Source of the DNA: Stutzerimonas kunmingensis
GTDB taxonomy: Bacteria; Pseudomonadota; Gammaproteobacteria; Pseudomonadales; Pseudomonadaceae
DNA: 64,000 bases
NCBI RefSeq assembly: GCF_021432085.1
Contig: NZ_CP090366.1
Location: forward strand, 558,001 to 622,000
Reading direction: 5' to 3'
This document shows, piece after piece, positions 27,593 to 38,921 of the stretch (position 1 is the first letter of the stretch; each line of letters starts with the position of its first letter). The notes below the pieces were generated by a model. That model did no database searches. It was not told where the DNA came from and was given only the letters and a program-made list of their open reading frames with translations. Made by a program: the position numbers and the translations under genes.

Positions 27593-28321
27593 TTACTGCT
27601 GGGTAACGATCGCGGTGTTGTTGCTGCCGGTCTGGCTGACGCTGGCGTAGTCGGCAAAGCCTGCCTGGGTCACGGTCGCGAAGTTGTCGGCGCCGGTCTG
27701 CAGCAGCACGGCCTGGCTGGAATCGCCGAACTGATCGACCAGCGCGAGGTTGCCGTCGCCCTGCTGCTCCAGGTCGACGGAGTTGCCGATTCCGGCCTGA
27801 TCGATATCGGCCACGTTCATGTTGCCAGTCTGGATGAGATCGACGATGCCTTCCTGGCCGCTCTGGGAGATCAGTGCTTCGTTGCCCTCCCCGAACTGAT
27901 CGACAATGGTGCTGTTGTACGCGCCGTCCTGGATCAGCACCACATCGTTGCTCACGCCGTCCTGGGTCACGTCGGCGCTGTTGGCAAAGCCGGCCTGCTC
28001 GACGATCGTGCTGTTGTCCCGGTCGTACTGACTGATGAACACCTCGCCCTCGACGCCGGTTTGAATGACATCGGCCTGGTGCAAGGCACCCTGCTGAGTC
28101 ACCTCAGAAAAGTTGTCCTGGCCGAGCTGGGTGGTCGTGGCGCTGTTCTGCTGCGAAGCGCCGGTCTGATAAATGTACGAAGCCTGGCCGACGCCTTCCT
28201 GGTAGACATCGGCGATCTGGTCAACACCGTTTTGCTCGATAACCGCTTCACTGCTGGCCGCAATAGCCTGGGTGGCAGAGACGGCGAGGACAGCAGCGAA
28301 AAGCGCGTTGGTTTTGAACAT
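27593..28321 (-). CDS. Orphan curlin-repeat secreted protein (CsgA/CsgB-like functional amyloid candidate)
   Basis: 242 aa: signal peptide MFKTNALFAAVLAVSATQAIA, then about twenty imperfect 11-residue units of the form x3-[VI]-x-Q-x-G-x2-[NDQ] filling the whole mature chain, the strand-turn pattern of curlin beta-solenoids. The mature part has no lysine, one arginine, no cysteine and many Asp/Glu, so it is strongly acidic. GGAG lies 10 bases before the ATG and a strong terminator follows: a single-gene unit. No csgC, csgE, csgF or csgG secretion gene is in the window. The amyloid role is inferred from the repeat pattern. Confidence 0.82.
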   Translation of the reverse strand: MFKTNALFAAVLAVSATQAIAASSEAVIEQNGVDQIADVYQEGVGQASYIYQTGASQQNSATTTQLGQDNFSEVTQQGALHQADVIQTGVEGEVFISQYDRDNSTIVEQAGFANSADVTQDGVSNDVVLIQDGAYNSTIVDQFGEGNEALISQSGQEGIVDLIQTGNMNVADIDQAGIGNSVDLEQQGDGNLALVDQFGDSSQAVLLQTGADNFATVTQAGFADYASVSQTGSNNTAIVTQQ

Positions 28322-28681
28322 CGATTGTTTCTCCGTAGGATTCAGTCAATCGCGCCGCTGGTTTTTCAGCTGACGCGGTTACCCGAAATCGCCCGCTTTC
28401 CCCTCGAACGCGACACCGGCAATGCCTCCCGCCAGCCACGGTAGCCGGTGGTCGCTGCGCATCCATGCATCCCTGGGTAGAGCGTTGCGCTTGGGTTGTC
28501 AGACGGTAATTCCATGCCCGACTTTCCCAATCCATCGAACGGTTGATTCACTCGCGAACCGACGAAGTGCAGCGCGAGCATCGACCTTGTGGCGATGGTC
28601 AAAACGCGCGCTGGGTGGAAGGCAATTGGCCCTCCGTCCCGGCGCGCTGTCGATCAGAGCAGGCCGATCAGAACCGGTCGA
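28322..28681. other. 360-base interval between the curlin-repeat gene and ureC
   Basis: Must hold the promoter of the minus-strand curlin-repeat gene and the 3' end of the ureC message. No ORF here is convincing, and no strong terminator or operator was recognised. Confidence 0.4.
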
Positions 28682-30382
<1,701 letters not shown>

Positions 30383-30416
30383 CGGGGCTCCTTGGTCGGT
30401 CCCTGTATTGGCTCTG

Positions 30417-30451
30417 CCCTCACCCCAACCCTCTCCCGGAGGGAGAGGGGG
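30417..30451. repeat. Palindromic repeat (CCCTCACCCCAACCCTCTCCC type), copy A
   Basis: Contains an internal CTCTCCC/GGGAGAG hairpin. An inverted copy lies 40 bases away at 30492-30527; together they can form a long cruciform between ureC and ureB. The motif is a widespread intergenic repeat of gammaproteobacteria, recalled. Confidence 0.75.
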
Positions 30452-30491
30452 CTGATCGGCGTTGGTCCATTCCGTCGCGGTGGCTGCTTTT

Positions 30492-30527
30492 CTCCCTCTC
30501 CCCTTGGGAGAGGGCTGGGGTGAGGGG
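30492..30527. repeat. Palindromic repeat, inverted copy B
   Basis: Inverted partner of the 30417-30451 element with the same CTCTCCC/GGGAGAGG core and a GGGGTGAGGGG flank that pairs with CCCTCACCCC of copy A. Confidence 0.75.
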
Positions 30528-30530
30528 CTT

Positions 30531-30836
30531 TTAAAGCGCGCCCATCACTCGCCCGGCGAAACCGAACACCCGGCGATCGCCGGCCAGCTCGACCAGTTCC
30601 ACCTCGCGGCTCTGTCCCGGCTCGAAGCGCACCGCGGTGCCGGCCGGGATGTTCAGACGCATGCCGCGCGTGGCGGCGCGGTCGAAGGTGAGGGCGTCGT
30701 TGGTTTCGAAAAAGTGGTAATGCGAACCGACCTGAATCGGCCGGTCGCCGCTGTTGGCCACGGAGAGGGTCAGGGTGCGGCGGCCGGCGTTGAGATCGAT
30801 CTCGCCGTCCTGGATCTGGTATTCGCCGGGAATCAT
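30531..30836 (-). CDS. ureB: Urease beta subunit UreB
   Basis: 101-aa small structural subunit ([19 protein letters not shown]), normal length, with the family [11 protein letters not shown] block. It starts with an ATG overlapping the upstream GNAT stop (4 bases). UreA, UreB and UreC form the trimeric urease. Confidence 0.96.
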   Translation of the reverse strand: MIPGEYQIQDGEIDLNAGRRTLTLSVANSGDRPIQVGSHYHFFETNDALTFDRAATRGMRLNIPAGTAVRFEPGQSREVELVELAGDRRVFGFAGRVMGAL

Positions 30837-31387
30837 GGTTGGGACGTCCTGTTCAGGGTCAGTTGCATCATGGTCAGGTCCAGCCAGCGGCCGAACTTGC
30901 AGCCGACCTGGCGCATCTGGCCGACGTGGATGAAGCCGAGCTGCTGGTGCATATGCACTGAGGCGCGGTTCTCGCTTTCGATAAAGGCGACCATCACGTG
31001 CTTTTCCAGCTGCCGGGCGCGCTCGATCAGCGCCTTCATCAGGCTGCGGCCGATGCCGCTGCCGCGGTGGTCGGGGCTCACGTACACCGAGTTCTCCACG
31101 GTGTGGCGAAAGCCGTCATGCGGGCGCCAGGGGCCGAACGAGGCATAGCCGGCCACCTGGCCCCCCTCGTCGATGGCCACCAGCACCGGGTAACCCTGAT
31201 CGTGGCGCTCGGCCAGCCAGGCGCGGCGGTTGTCGAGGTCGACGATCCGGTCGTTCCAGATTGCCGTGCTGTTCTCTACCGCGTCGTTGTAGATCCGCAG
31301 GATGCCTGCGAGGTCGGTGTCCAGGGCGTCGCGTATCTGCACGTTGAGTTCCTTCAAAAACGGTTCAAGGTCGTTCGCAGTAGACAT
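30833..31387 (-). CDS. GNAT acetyltransferase (PAT/methionine-sulfoximine acetyltransferase type) inside the urease operon
   Basis: 184 aa starting [10 protein letters not shown]; the frame continues upstream to 31837 but without coding character. GNAT features: ENSTAIWN and [21 protein letters not shown] (acetyl-CoA loop). This matches phosphinothricin/L-methionine sulfoximine N-acetyltransferases, and by recall the same gene lies between ureA and ureB in P. aeruginosa (PA4866). It detoxifies glutamine-synthetase inhibitors, consistent with a nitrogen-metabolism locus. The stop overlaps ureB by 4 bases. Confidence 0.87.
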   Translation of the reverse strand: MSTANDLEPFLKELNVQIRDALDTDLAGILRIYNDAVENSTAIWNDRIVDLDNRRAWLAERHDQGYPVLVAIDEGGQVAGYASFGPWRPHDGFRHTVENSVYVSPDHRGSGIGRSLMKALIERARQLEKHVMVAFIESENRASVHMHQQLGFIHVGQMRQVGCKFGRWLDLTMMQLTLNRTSQP

Positions 31388-31398
31388 TGACCCGCGTT

Positions 31399-31701
31399 TC
31401 AGGGAATAGGTTGATGCACGGTGACCAGCTTGGTGCCATCCGGGAAGGTGGCCTCGACCTGGATCTCCGGAATCATCTCCGGCACGCCTTCCATCACTTG
31501 CTCGCGGCTGAGCAAGGTGGTGCCGAAGTGCATCAGCTCGGCGACCGTCCGGCCGTCGCGCGCACCTTCGAGCAGTGCCGCGGAAATGTAGGCCATGGCT
31601 TCCGGGTAGTTGAGCTGCAACCCGCGCGCCAGACGGCGTTCGGCCACCAGGCCGGCGGTAAAGATCAGCAGCTTGTCCTTCTCTCTTGGTGACAGATCCA
31701 T
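31399..31701 (-). CDS. ureA: Urease gamma subunit UreA
   Basis: 100 aa, exactly the family length, starting [20 protein letters not shown]. The 14 codons upstream in frame are not part of the protein. The GNAT gene follows after 11 bases. Confidence 0.97.
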   Translation of the reverse strand: MDLSPREKDKLLIFTAGLVAERRLARGLQLNYPEAMAYISAALLEGARDGRTVAELMHFGTTLLSREQVMEGVPEMIPEIQVEATFPDGTKLVTVHQPIP

Positions 31702-31713
31702 AACAGCTCCAGT

Positions 31714-31744
31714 CGTAGGGTGGACGTCGCTTTTCGCATCCACC
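31714..31744. repeat. REP-like element (GTAGGGTGGA...CATCCACC type)
   Basis: Hairpin-forming element beginning CGTAGGGTGGA and ending TCCACC between ureD and ureA. One of at least seven related copies in the window. Confidence 0.7.
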
Positions 31745-31798
31745 GGCTCGTGGTCGAGACCACGCAGCGATCATTGGGCGGCACTTGGCAAGCGCCGG

Positions 31799-31831
31799 CG
31801 TAGGGTGGGCAACGGCGCAGCCTTGCCCACC
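31799..31831. repeat. REP-like element, GGGTGGGC/GCCCACC variant
   Basis: CGTAGGGTGGGC paired with GCCCACC; same orientation as the copy 85 bases away, in the ureD-ureA intergenic region. Confidence 0.72.
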
Positions 31832-31837
31832 GGTCAT

Positions 31838-32671
31838 TCAGGTACTCCAGATTCGTGGCGGTACCGCCTCGCGGCCCAGCAGTTCAGGGCGCAACAGCCG
31901 CCACAGATCGATCAGCCAGGCGCGCGCATGCAGCGCTTCGTCGGCCAGGCAGCGCGCTACCACCAGGCCGGGCAGCTGGGTCAGGTCGCCACGCACGCGG
32001 CTGGGCAATTCACGGCAGCGTTCCATCAGCTCGGCGTCGATTTCGCCGCTGACGATCAGGGTTGCAAACACCGAATGCCCGTCCAGGCCGATCGGTGAAT
32101 CCAGCAGGCCGTCGCCGCCGGCGATGCGCTGGCGTTCGTGCCAGATGAGCTGGCCATCACGGCGGATATCCAGGCGCGCCTGGAAATGCCCGGCGTCGAA
32201 GCGCTCGCCTGCGGCCGGCCGGCCGAGCGCCACCATGTCCCAGTAGAACAGCCGCGCGTCGCCTTCCAGCTCGATGACCGTGCTCAGCTCGGCCTGCGCC
32301 GCGGAGTAGACGATGGTCTCCTGCGGTAGCCATTCCAGCGTGGCGCCGGTTTCGACGCGCAGGCGCAGGTCCTGAAACGCCGGGCCGACTGCGCGATACC
32401 ACTTGGCCGCACCGGGGCTGGTCAGCTGCGCCCAGGCACCGGCGGCAACCGAGGCGCTGATATCCAGCCGATCCCCGCCGGCAATGCCACCCGGCGGGTG
32501 CACGATGATGTGCTGACATACGTCCGGCCCCTCGGGGTAGAGATGCTTCTGCACCCGCAGCGGCCCGTTGTGGCGACGCAGCACCGGCCGCGTGGCGACG
32601 GCGCACAGCGCATAACCGAGCTCGAGCTCGGCATGCCAGTGGGGGGTGAACAGCGGTGCAGGGGCGTTCAT
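31838..32671 (-). CDS. ureD: Urease accessory protein UreD (UreH)
   Basis: 277 aa starting [12 protein letters not shown], the scaffold that with UreF receives nickel-loaded UreG. Family blocks [14 protein letters not shown] (about residues 53-66) and [11 protein letters not shown] are intact. The start is fixed by the family N-terminus; 14 in-frame codons upstream are spurious. First gene of the structural operon, 34 bases after a sigma-54 promoter. Confidence 0.95.
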   Translation of the reverse strand: MNAPAPLFTPHWHAELELGYALCAVATRPVLRRHNGPLRVQKHLYPEGPDVCQHIIVHPPGGIAGGDRLDISASVAAGAWAQLTSPGAAKWYRAVGPAFQDLRLRVETGATLEWLPQETIVYSAAQAELSTVIELEGDARLFYWDMVALGRPAAGERFDAGHFQARLDIRRDGQLIWHERQRIAGGDGLLDSPIGLDGHSVFATLIVSGEIDAELMERCRELPSRVRGDLTQLPGLVVARCLADEALHARAWLIDLWRLLRPELLGREAVPPRIWST

Positions 32672-32704
32672 GGGCGCAGGCTTTTCGATCTGTCGGTCAG
32701 GAAA

Positions 32705-32719
32705 GCAGAGCAATCGCCA
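32705..32719 (-). promoter_or_regulatory. Sigma-54 promoter of ureD
   Basis: Minus strand TGGCGATTGCTCTGC then TT: invariant GG and GC with 10 bases between and the -24 TGGC and -12 TGC blocks. It ends 34 bases before the ureD ATG. Confidence 0.65.
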
Positions 32720-32865
32720 TGCCTGTTGTGCGCTGCCCTGGTGCGTCGTCCTGTGGCGCGGCCTGATAGCACGGCGCTGCAGCGCTTTCCGCCGCGAGTT
32801 GGCGTCCTGATCAGGCGTCTCTGGCTGATGCTCCTGTGCTTCAGGCTGGTGCGTTGAGCGTTTGA

Positions 32866-32882
32866 TGCGCCGTTGTGGTGCA
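32866..32882. promoter_or_regulatory. NtrC-like site upstream of ureD
   Basis: TGCGCC-GTTGT-GGTGCA; arms match TGCACC-N5-GGTGCA with one mismatch. Further TGGTGC half-sites lie at 32739-32744 and 32847-32852. About 150 bases upstream of the promoter, beside the urtE stop. Confidence 0.55.
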
Positions 32883-32891
32883 TTCTTCCGA

Positions 32892-33590
32892 TCAGATCGC
32901 GACCAGCCCGCGTACGCCTTCGGCCTCCATCGTTTCGCCGCGCCCCTGCTGGATGATCTCGCCGCGGCTCATGACCAGGTACTGGTCGGCCAGCTCGGCT
33001 GCGAAGTCGTAGAACTGCTCCACCAAGAGGATCGCCATGTCGCCGCGAGCGGCGAGTTTCCTGATCACCGCGCCGATTTCCTTGATCACCGAGGGCTGGA
33101 TGCCTTCGGTGGGTTCGTCGAGGATCAACAGGCGCGGCTTGCTCGCCAGCGCGCGGCCGATGGCCAGCTGCTGTTGCTGACCGCCGGAGAGGTCGCCGCC
33201 GCGGCGGTGCTTCATTTCCTTCAAAACCGGGAACAGCTCGTAGATGAACTCGGGTACTTCCTTGGCTTCCTTGGCGTTGAAGCGGGACAGGCCCATCAGC
33301 AGGTTTTCCTCGACGGTCAGGCGGCCGAAGATCTCGCGCCCCTGCGGCACATAGGCGATGCCGGCGTGCACGCGCTGGTGCGGCTTGAAGCCGGTGATCG
33401 GCTTGCCCTCCCAGTTCACCGCGCCTTCCTTGGCCGGGATCAGGCCCATCAGGCACTTGAGCAGGGTGGTCTTGCCGACGCCGTTGCGTCCGAGCAGGCA
33501 GGTGACTTCGCCGACCTTCGCCTCGAACGAGAGGCCGCGCAGGATATGGCTGCCGCCGTAGTACTGGTGCAGTTGCTGGACTTGCAGCAT
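32892..33590 (-). CDS. urtE: Urea ABC transporter ATPase UrtE
   Basis: 232 aa starting [14 protein letters not shown]; Walker [10 protein letters not shown], signature LSGGQQQQ, Walker B LLILDEP. This is the LivF-like ATPase of the urea importer. Last urt gene; an inverted pair of REP-like elements separates it from urtD (164 bases), so urtE could be partly uncoupled. Confidence 0.95.
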   Translation of the reverse strand: MLQVQQLHQYYGGSHILRGLSFEAKVGEVTCLLGRNGVGKTTLLKCLMGLIPAKEGAVNWEGKPITGFKPHQRVHAGIAYVPQGREIFGRLTVEENLLMGLSRFNAKEAKEVPEFIYELFPVLKEMKHRRGGDLSGGQQQQLAIGRALASKPRLLILDEPTEGIQPSVIKEIGAVIRKLAARGDMAILLVEQFYDFAAELADQYLVMSRGEIIQQGRGETMEAEGVRGLVAI

Positions 33591-33607
33591 GTGCGACTCC
33601 TTCACTT

Positions 33608-33640
33608 GGTGGATAAGCCTCTGGCGTTATCCACCCTACG
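33608..33640. repeat. REP-like element, reverse orientation
   Basis: GGTGGATAA...TTATCCACC then CTACG; arms pair perfectly over nine bases. It faces the copy at 33678-33708, giving a REPIN-like inverted pair between urtE and urtD. Confidence 0.78.
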
Positions 33641-33677
33641 ATTAGGTTTGCGTTTGCGGGCATGGGCGTTTGGCGGG

Positions 33678-33708
33678 CGTAGGGTGGATGACGCTTTACC
33701 CATCCACC
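33678..33708. repeat. REP-like element, forward orientation
   Basis: CGTAGGGTGGATGACGC...CATCCACC, inverted partner of 33608-33640, about 40 bases apart. Confidence 0.78.
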
Positions 33709-33754
33709 GTGGAGGACCTCGATGAATGGCGCCAGTCATCTCCCTGTGAGCGGC

Positions 33755-34602
<848 letters not shown>

Positions 34603-34606
<4 letters not shown>

Positions 34607-35682
34607 TGCTCGCCCCTCCGCTTGATAAGGCCGATGACGCCCTTGGGCAGGTACAGGGTGACGACGATGAACAGCGCGCCGAGGGCGAACAGCCAGTATT
34701 CGGGGAAGGCCACGGTGAACCAGCTCTTCATACCGTTGACGATACCGGCGCCAAGCAGTGGGCCGATCAGCGTGCCGCGCCCGCCGAGGGCGACCCAGAC
34801 GGCGGCCTCGATGGATTGCGTCGGCGCCATCTCGCTGGGGTTGATGATGCCGACCTGCGGCACGTAGAGCGCACCGGCCAGGCCGCAGAGCACGGCGGAC
34901 AGCGTCCAGATGAACAGCTTGTAGCCGCGCGGATCGTAGCCGCAGAACATCAGCCGGTTCTCCGCATCACGCAGCGCTGTGAGCACCCGGCCGAACTTGC
35001 TGCGCGCCAGACGCCAACCGAGATAGAGGCTGCCGACGAGCAGCGCGACCGTGGCGAAGAACAGCGTGGCGCGGGTCGCCGGCGCCGAAATTGAGAAGCC
35101 GAGAATGGTCTTGAAGTCGGTGAAGCCATTGTTGCCGCCGAAGCCGGTTTCGTTGCGGAAGAACAGCAGCATGCCGGCGAAGGTCAGCGCCTGGGTCATG
35201 ATCGAGAAGTACACGCCCTTGATCCGCGAGCGGAAGGCGAAAAACCCGAAGACGAAGGCCAGCACGCCGGGCACCAGCACCACCAGGCACATGGCCCAGA
35301 GGAAGCTCGAGGTGCCGTACCAGTACCAGGGCAGCTCGTTCCAGGCGAGGAAGCTCATGAATGCCGGCAGACCGTCGCCGGCGCTCTGGCGCATCAGGTA
35401 CATGCCCATGGCGTAACCGCCGAGGGCGAAGAACAGGCCGTGGCCGAGGGACAGTAGCCCCGCGTAACCCCAGACCAGATCCAGCGCCAGGGCGACGATG
35501 GCGTAGCAGAGGATCTTGCCCACCAGCGTCAGGGTGTAGGCCGAAACGTGCAGGGCATGCTCGGCCGGCAGCAGGTGCAGCAGCGGCATGGCCAGCAGGA
35601 TGACGAGCACGATGCCGAGGGCGACGGCGGTGAGTTTCGGCCCGGCTTTCTGTGCGGCGGTGAGGGTGAGTGGCTGGTTCAA
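34603..35682 (-). CDS. urtC: Urea ABC transporter permease UrtC
   Basis: LivM-like permease, 359 aa, eight to ten membrane helices, starting from a TTG at 35682 (LNQPLTLTAAQKAGPK). That TTG overlaps the urtB stop as ATTGA, so translation is coupled; no ATG is available before the first helix and the upstream frame is non-coding. Full length with FGFFAFRSRIKGVYFSIMTQAL and the conserved GRGTLIGPLLGA block. Confidence 0.93.
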
Positions 35683-37247
35683 TCGATGACCCTCCCCTTG
35701 AGAGCGAATAGTCCCTGCGGACGCTTCTGGATGAAGAGGATGATCAGCGCGAGGATGAGGATCTTGCCCAGCACTGCGCCGATCTGCGGTTCGAGGATCT
35801 TGTTGGCGATGCCGAGGCCGAAGGCGGCGAAGATGCTGCCGGCCAGTTGGCCGACGCCGCCGAGCACCACCACCAGGAAGGAGTCGATGATGTAGCTCTG
35901 GCCGAGATCCGGGCCGACGTTGCCGATCTGGCTCAGGGCCACGCCGCCGAGACCGGCGATACCGGAACCCAGTCCGAACGCCATCATGTCGATGCGCCCA
36001 GTGGGCACGCCGCAGCACGCGGCCATGTTGCGGTTCTGCGTGACCGCACGCACGTTCAGGCCCAGACGTGTCTTGTTCAGCAAGAGCCAGGTCAGGAGCA
36101 CCACGAACAACGCGAAGCCGATGATCACCATGCGGTTGTATGGCAGCACCAGATTGGGCAGCACCTGCCAACCGCCGGACAGCCAGACCGGGTTGGCGAC
36201 CTCGACGTTCTGCGCACCGAACAAGACGCGCACCAGCTGGATCAGGATCAGGCTGATGCCCCAGGTCGCCAACAGGGTTTCCAGCGGGCGGCCGTAGAGG
36301 TGGCGGATAACGGTGCGTTCCAGCGCCATGCCGATCGCAGCGGTGACAAAGAAGGCCACCGGCAGCGCTACCAACGGATAGAAGGCCAATGCGTCGGGGG
36401 CGAACCGCGCCATCAGCACCTGCACCATGTAGGTGGTGTAGGCCCCGAGCATCAGCATCTCGCCGTGGGCCATGTTGATCACCCCGAGCAGGCCGAAAGT
36501 GATCGCCAGGCCCAGCGCGGCGAGCAGCAGGATCGAGCCCAGCGACAGGCCGCTGAAGGCCTGGCCGAGCAGTTCGCCGATCAGGAGCTTGCGTTTGACC
36601 TGGGCCAGGCTGGTCTCGGCGGCCTTGCGCACGGCGGCGTCGGTTTCCGCCTCGTCGGCCAGCAGGTTTTCCAGCCGCACCCGCGCCAGTGGTGCGCCGG
36701 TTTCGCCGAGCAGGCGCACGGCGGCGAGGCGCACGGCCGGGTCGCTCGCGGTCAGCTGCAGGTTGGCCAGCGTCAGGGTGAGCGCTTCACGAACGGCCGG
36801 GTCGTCCTCGGCGTCGAGACGCTGCTGAAGTAGGGGCAGTTGTTCCGGTTGACCGCTGCGCTGCAGGCGCTTGGCGGCGCTGAGACGGTCTGCCGGATCG
36901 TCTGAGAACAACTGATGGCTGGCCAGCGCGGTATTGAGCAGGCCGCGCAGGCGGTTGTTCAGGCGCAGCTTCTTCGGCGTGCCTACGGGGGCGGCGTCGC
37001 CTTCGAGGGCGCGGTAGCCGCCGTTTTCCTCGATGAAGGGCGTCTTGTTACGGTCGATGGCGATGCGATTGGCGCGCAGCGCTTCGATCAGCGGCAGGCG
37101 TTCCGGTGCGGGCGCGGCGGCCCAGCTTTCCAGCAGTTTCGCCTGCTGCGCCGGGCTGGCACTGGCGTAGTCGGCTGCGTCTCCGGCCTGCGCTGCCCAG
37201 GGCAGGGCGAGCAGGAGCAGCAATAATCGGTACAGGGCAGTGGACAT
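35679..37247 (-). CDS. urtB: Urea ABC transporter permease UrtB
   Basis: 522 aa: signal peptide, a roughly 200-residue periplasmic alpha-helical region rich in Leu/Ala (HEAT-like), then the LivH-type permease with eight membrane helices from about residue 225. The long N-terminal extension is usual in urea-specific UrtB proteins. Its TGA overlaps the TTG of urtC. Confidence 0.94.
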   Translation of the reverse strand: MSTALYRLLLLLLALPWAAQAGDAADYASASPAQQAKLLESWAAAPAPERLPLIEALRANRIAIDRNKTPFIEENGGYRALEGDAAPVGTPKKLRLNNRLRGLLNTALASHQLFSDDPADRLSAAKRLQRSGQPEQLPLLQQRLDAEDDPAVREALTLTLANLQLTASDPAVRLAAVRLLGETGAPLARVRLENLLADEAETDAAVRKAAETSLAQVKRKLLIGELLGQAFSGLSLGSILLLAALGLAITFGLLGVINMAHGEMLMLGAYTTYMVQVLMARFAPDALAFYPLVALPVAFFVTAAIGMALERTVIRHLYGRPLETLLATWGISLILIQLVRVLFGAQNVEVANPVWLSGGWQVLPNLVLPYNRMVIIGFALFVVLLTWLLLNKTRLGLNVRAVTQNRNMAACCGVPTGRIDMMAFGLGSGIAGLGGVALSQIGNVGPDLGQSYIIDSFLVVVLGGVGQLAGSIFAAFGLGIANKILEPQIGAVLGKILILALIILFIQKRPQGLFALKGRVID

Positions 37248-37324
37248 AGCGGTTTTCCCCGAGCGGGCACTCTCTTGGCGGAGCGTTCAGACGGTTGTTT
37301 CGGGTGGGCTTGCGGCACCCGAAA

Positions 37325-37350
37325 GGTGGATGGCGCTCTATCCATCCACC
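37325..37350. repeat. REP-like element
   Basis: GGTGGATGGCGCTCTATCCATCCACC hairpin between urtA and urtB; it lacks the usual GTAGG lead. Confidence 0.7.
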
Positions 37351-37361
37351 GCAACGAGCTG

Positions 37362-38630
37362 TCAGTTCGACTTCACCGCGTAATCCGGCTTCTTGTCGTT
37401 GCCCGGGATGTAGGGGCTCCATGGCTGCGCGCGGACCGGGCTTTCGGTTTCCCAGACCACCGAGAACTGTCCGTCCTCCTGGACCTCGCCGATCATTACC
37501 GGCTTGTGCAGGTGGTGGTTCTTCTCGTCCATGGTCAGGGTGTAGCCGCTCGGTGCCTTAAACGTCTGGCCAGCGAGGGCGTCGCGGACCTTGCCTACAT
37601 CCGTGGTGCCAGCTTTCTCGACTGCCTGCGCCCACATGTGGATACCGACGTAGGTGGCTTCCATCGGGTCGTTGGTCACGGCCTTGTCGGCGCCAGGCAG
37701 GTTCTGGGCCTTGGCGTAGGCTTTCCACTTGCTGACGAAGGCTTCGTTGACCGGGTTTTCAACCGACTGGAAGTAGTTCCAGGCGGCTAGGTGACCGACC
37801 AGCGGCTTGGTGTCGATGCCGCGCAGTTCTTCCTCGCCGACCGAGAAGGCGACAACCGGAACGTCAGTGGCTTCCAGGCCCTGGTTGGCCAGCTCCTTGT
37901 AGAAGGGCACGTTGGAGTCGCCGTTGATGGTCGACACCACAGCGGTCTTGCCGCCGGCGGAGAACTTCTTGATGTTGGCGACGATTGTCTGGTAATCGCT
38001 GTGACCGAAGGGGGTGTAGACCTCTTCGATGCTGGATTCCGGCACGCCCTTGCTGATCAGGAACGCGCGCAAGATCTTGTTCGTGGTGCGCGGGTAGACG
38101 TAGTCGGTGCCGAGCAGGAAGAAGCGCTCGGCGCCGCCGCCGTCTTCGCTCATCAGGTACTCGACCGCCGGGATGGCCTGCTGGTTTGGCGCCGCGCCGG
38201 TGTAGAAGACGTTCGGCGAGAGCTCTTCGCCTTCGTACTGCACCGGGTAGAACAGCAGGCCGTCGAGTTCTTCATAGACCGGCAGTACCGACTTACGCGA
38301 TACCGAGGTCCAGCAACCGAAGGTCACCGCCACCTTGTCCTGAGTCAGCAGCTGGCGCCCTTTCTCGGCGAACAGCGGCCAGTTGGAGGCTGGGTCGACC
38401 ACCACCGGCTCGAGCTGCTTGCCGAGCACGCCGCCCTTGGCGTTGATCTCGTCGATGGTCATCAGCGCCATGTCCTTGAGCGAGGTCTCGGAGATGGCCA
38501 TGGTGCCGGACAGCGAATGCAGGATGCCGACCTTGATGGTCTCGGCGGCCTGCAGGGTGAACGGAAACAGGCCGCTGAGCATCAGGGCGCTGGCGGCGAG
38601 GGTGGTCTTGATCAGAGGACGGCGTTTCAT
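37362..38630 (-). CDS. urtA: Urea ABC transporter periplasmic binding protein UrtA
   Basis: 422 aa; signal peptide MKRRPLIKTTLAASALMLSGLFPFTLQAAE, then a type I periplasmic-binding fold beginning IKVGILHSLSGTMAISETSLKD, as expected for a urea-specific binding protein (FmdD/UrtA class). First gene of urtABCDE, downstream of a sigma-54 promoter. Confidence 0.96.
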   Translation of the reverse strand: MKRRPLIKTTLAASALMLSGLFPFTLQAAETIKVGILHSLSGTMAISETSLKDMALMTIDEINAKGGVLGKQLEPVVVDPASNWPLFAEKGRQLLTQDKVAVTFGCWTSVSRKSVLPVYEELDGLLFYPVQYEGEELSPNVFYTGAAPNQQAIPAVEYLMSEDGGGAERFFLLGTDYVYPRTTNKILRAFLISKGVPESSIEEVYTPFGHSDYQTIVANIKKFSAGGKTAVVSTINGDSNVPFYKELANQGLEATDVPVVAFSVGEEELRGIDTKPLVGHLAAWNYFQSVENPVNEAFVSKWKAYAKAQNLPGADKAVTNDPMEATYVGIHMWAQAVEKAGTTDVGKVRDALAGQTFKAPSGYTLTMDEKNHHLHKPVMIGEVQEDGQFSVVWETESPVRAQPWSPYIPGNDKKPDYAVKSN

Positions 38631-38695
38631 TGTGGGGCTCCTTGGCTATCCGTGCGCAACTGTGGGCTGAAAACATCGGAACGCCAGGAGCAATG

Positions 38696-38710
38696 GCAGC
38701 ATCCGTGCCA
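38696..38710 (-). promoter_or_regulatory. Sigma-54 promoter of urtA
   Basis: Minus strand TGGCACGGATGCTGC: an exact TGGCACG -24 block, then TGC at -12, GG-N10-GC spacing. About 66 bases before the urtA ATG. Confidence 0.82.
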
Positions 38711-38786
38711 AATGGCGCAGAGCCTTCTGCGGCGCAGCTTTGCGCCGACCTGGGGTTGATCGGGCTGCTTTCGCGGTGAGCCATGC

Positions 38787-38813
38787 TGGTGCACGCAAAG
38801 GCCGGTGGTGCAC
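38787..38813. promoter_or_regulatory. Two TGGTGCAC half-sites upstream of urtA
   Basis: TGGTGCAC at 38787-38794 and 38806-38813, 19 bases apart; the first is preceded by TGAGCC-N5 (4 of 6 to the NtrC arm). They sit 80-105 bases above the -24/-12 promoter. Confidence 0.45.
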
Positions 38814-38921
38814 CGCGGGAGGCCGCTTTGCCCGATTTCAGTGCCGCGCCGAGTGGCTGCGCCACTTGCAGCTGCCGGGTGTCACTTCTAGCATGGCCGG
38901 CCCGTATCGAGACCCGTCGCC

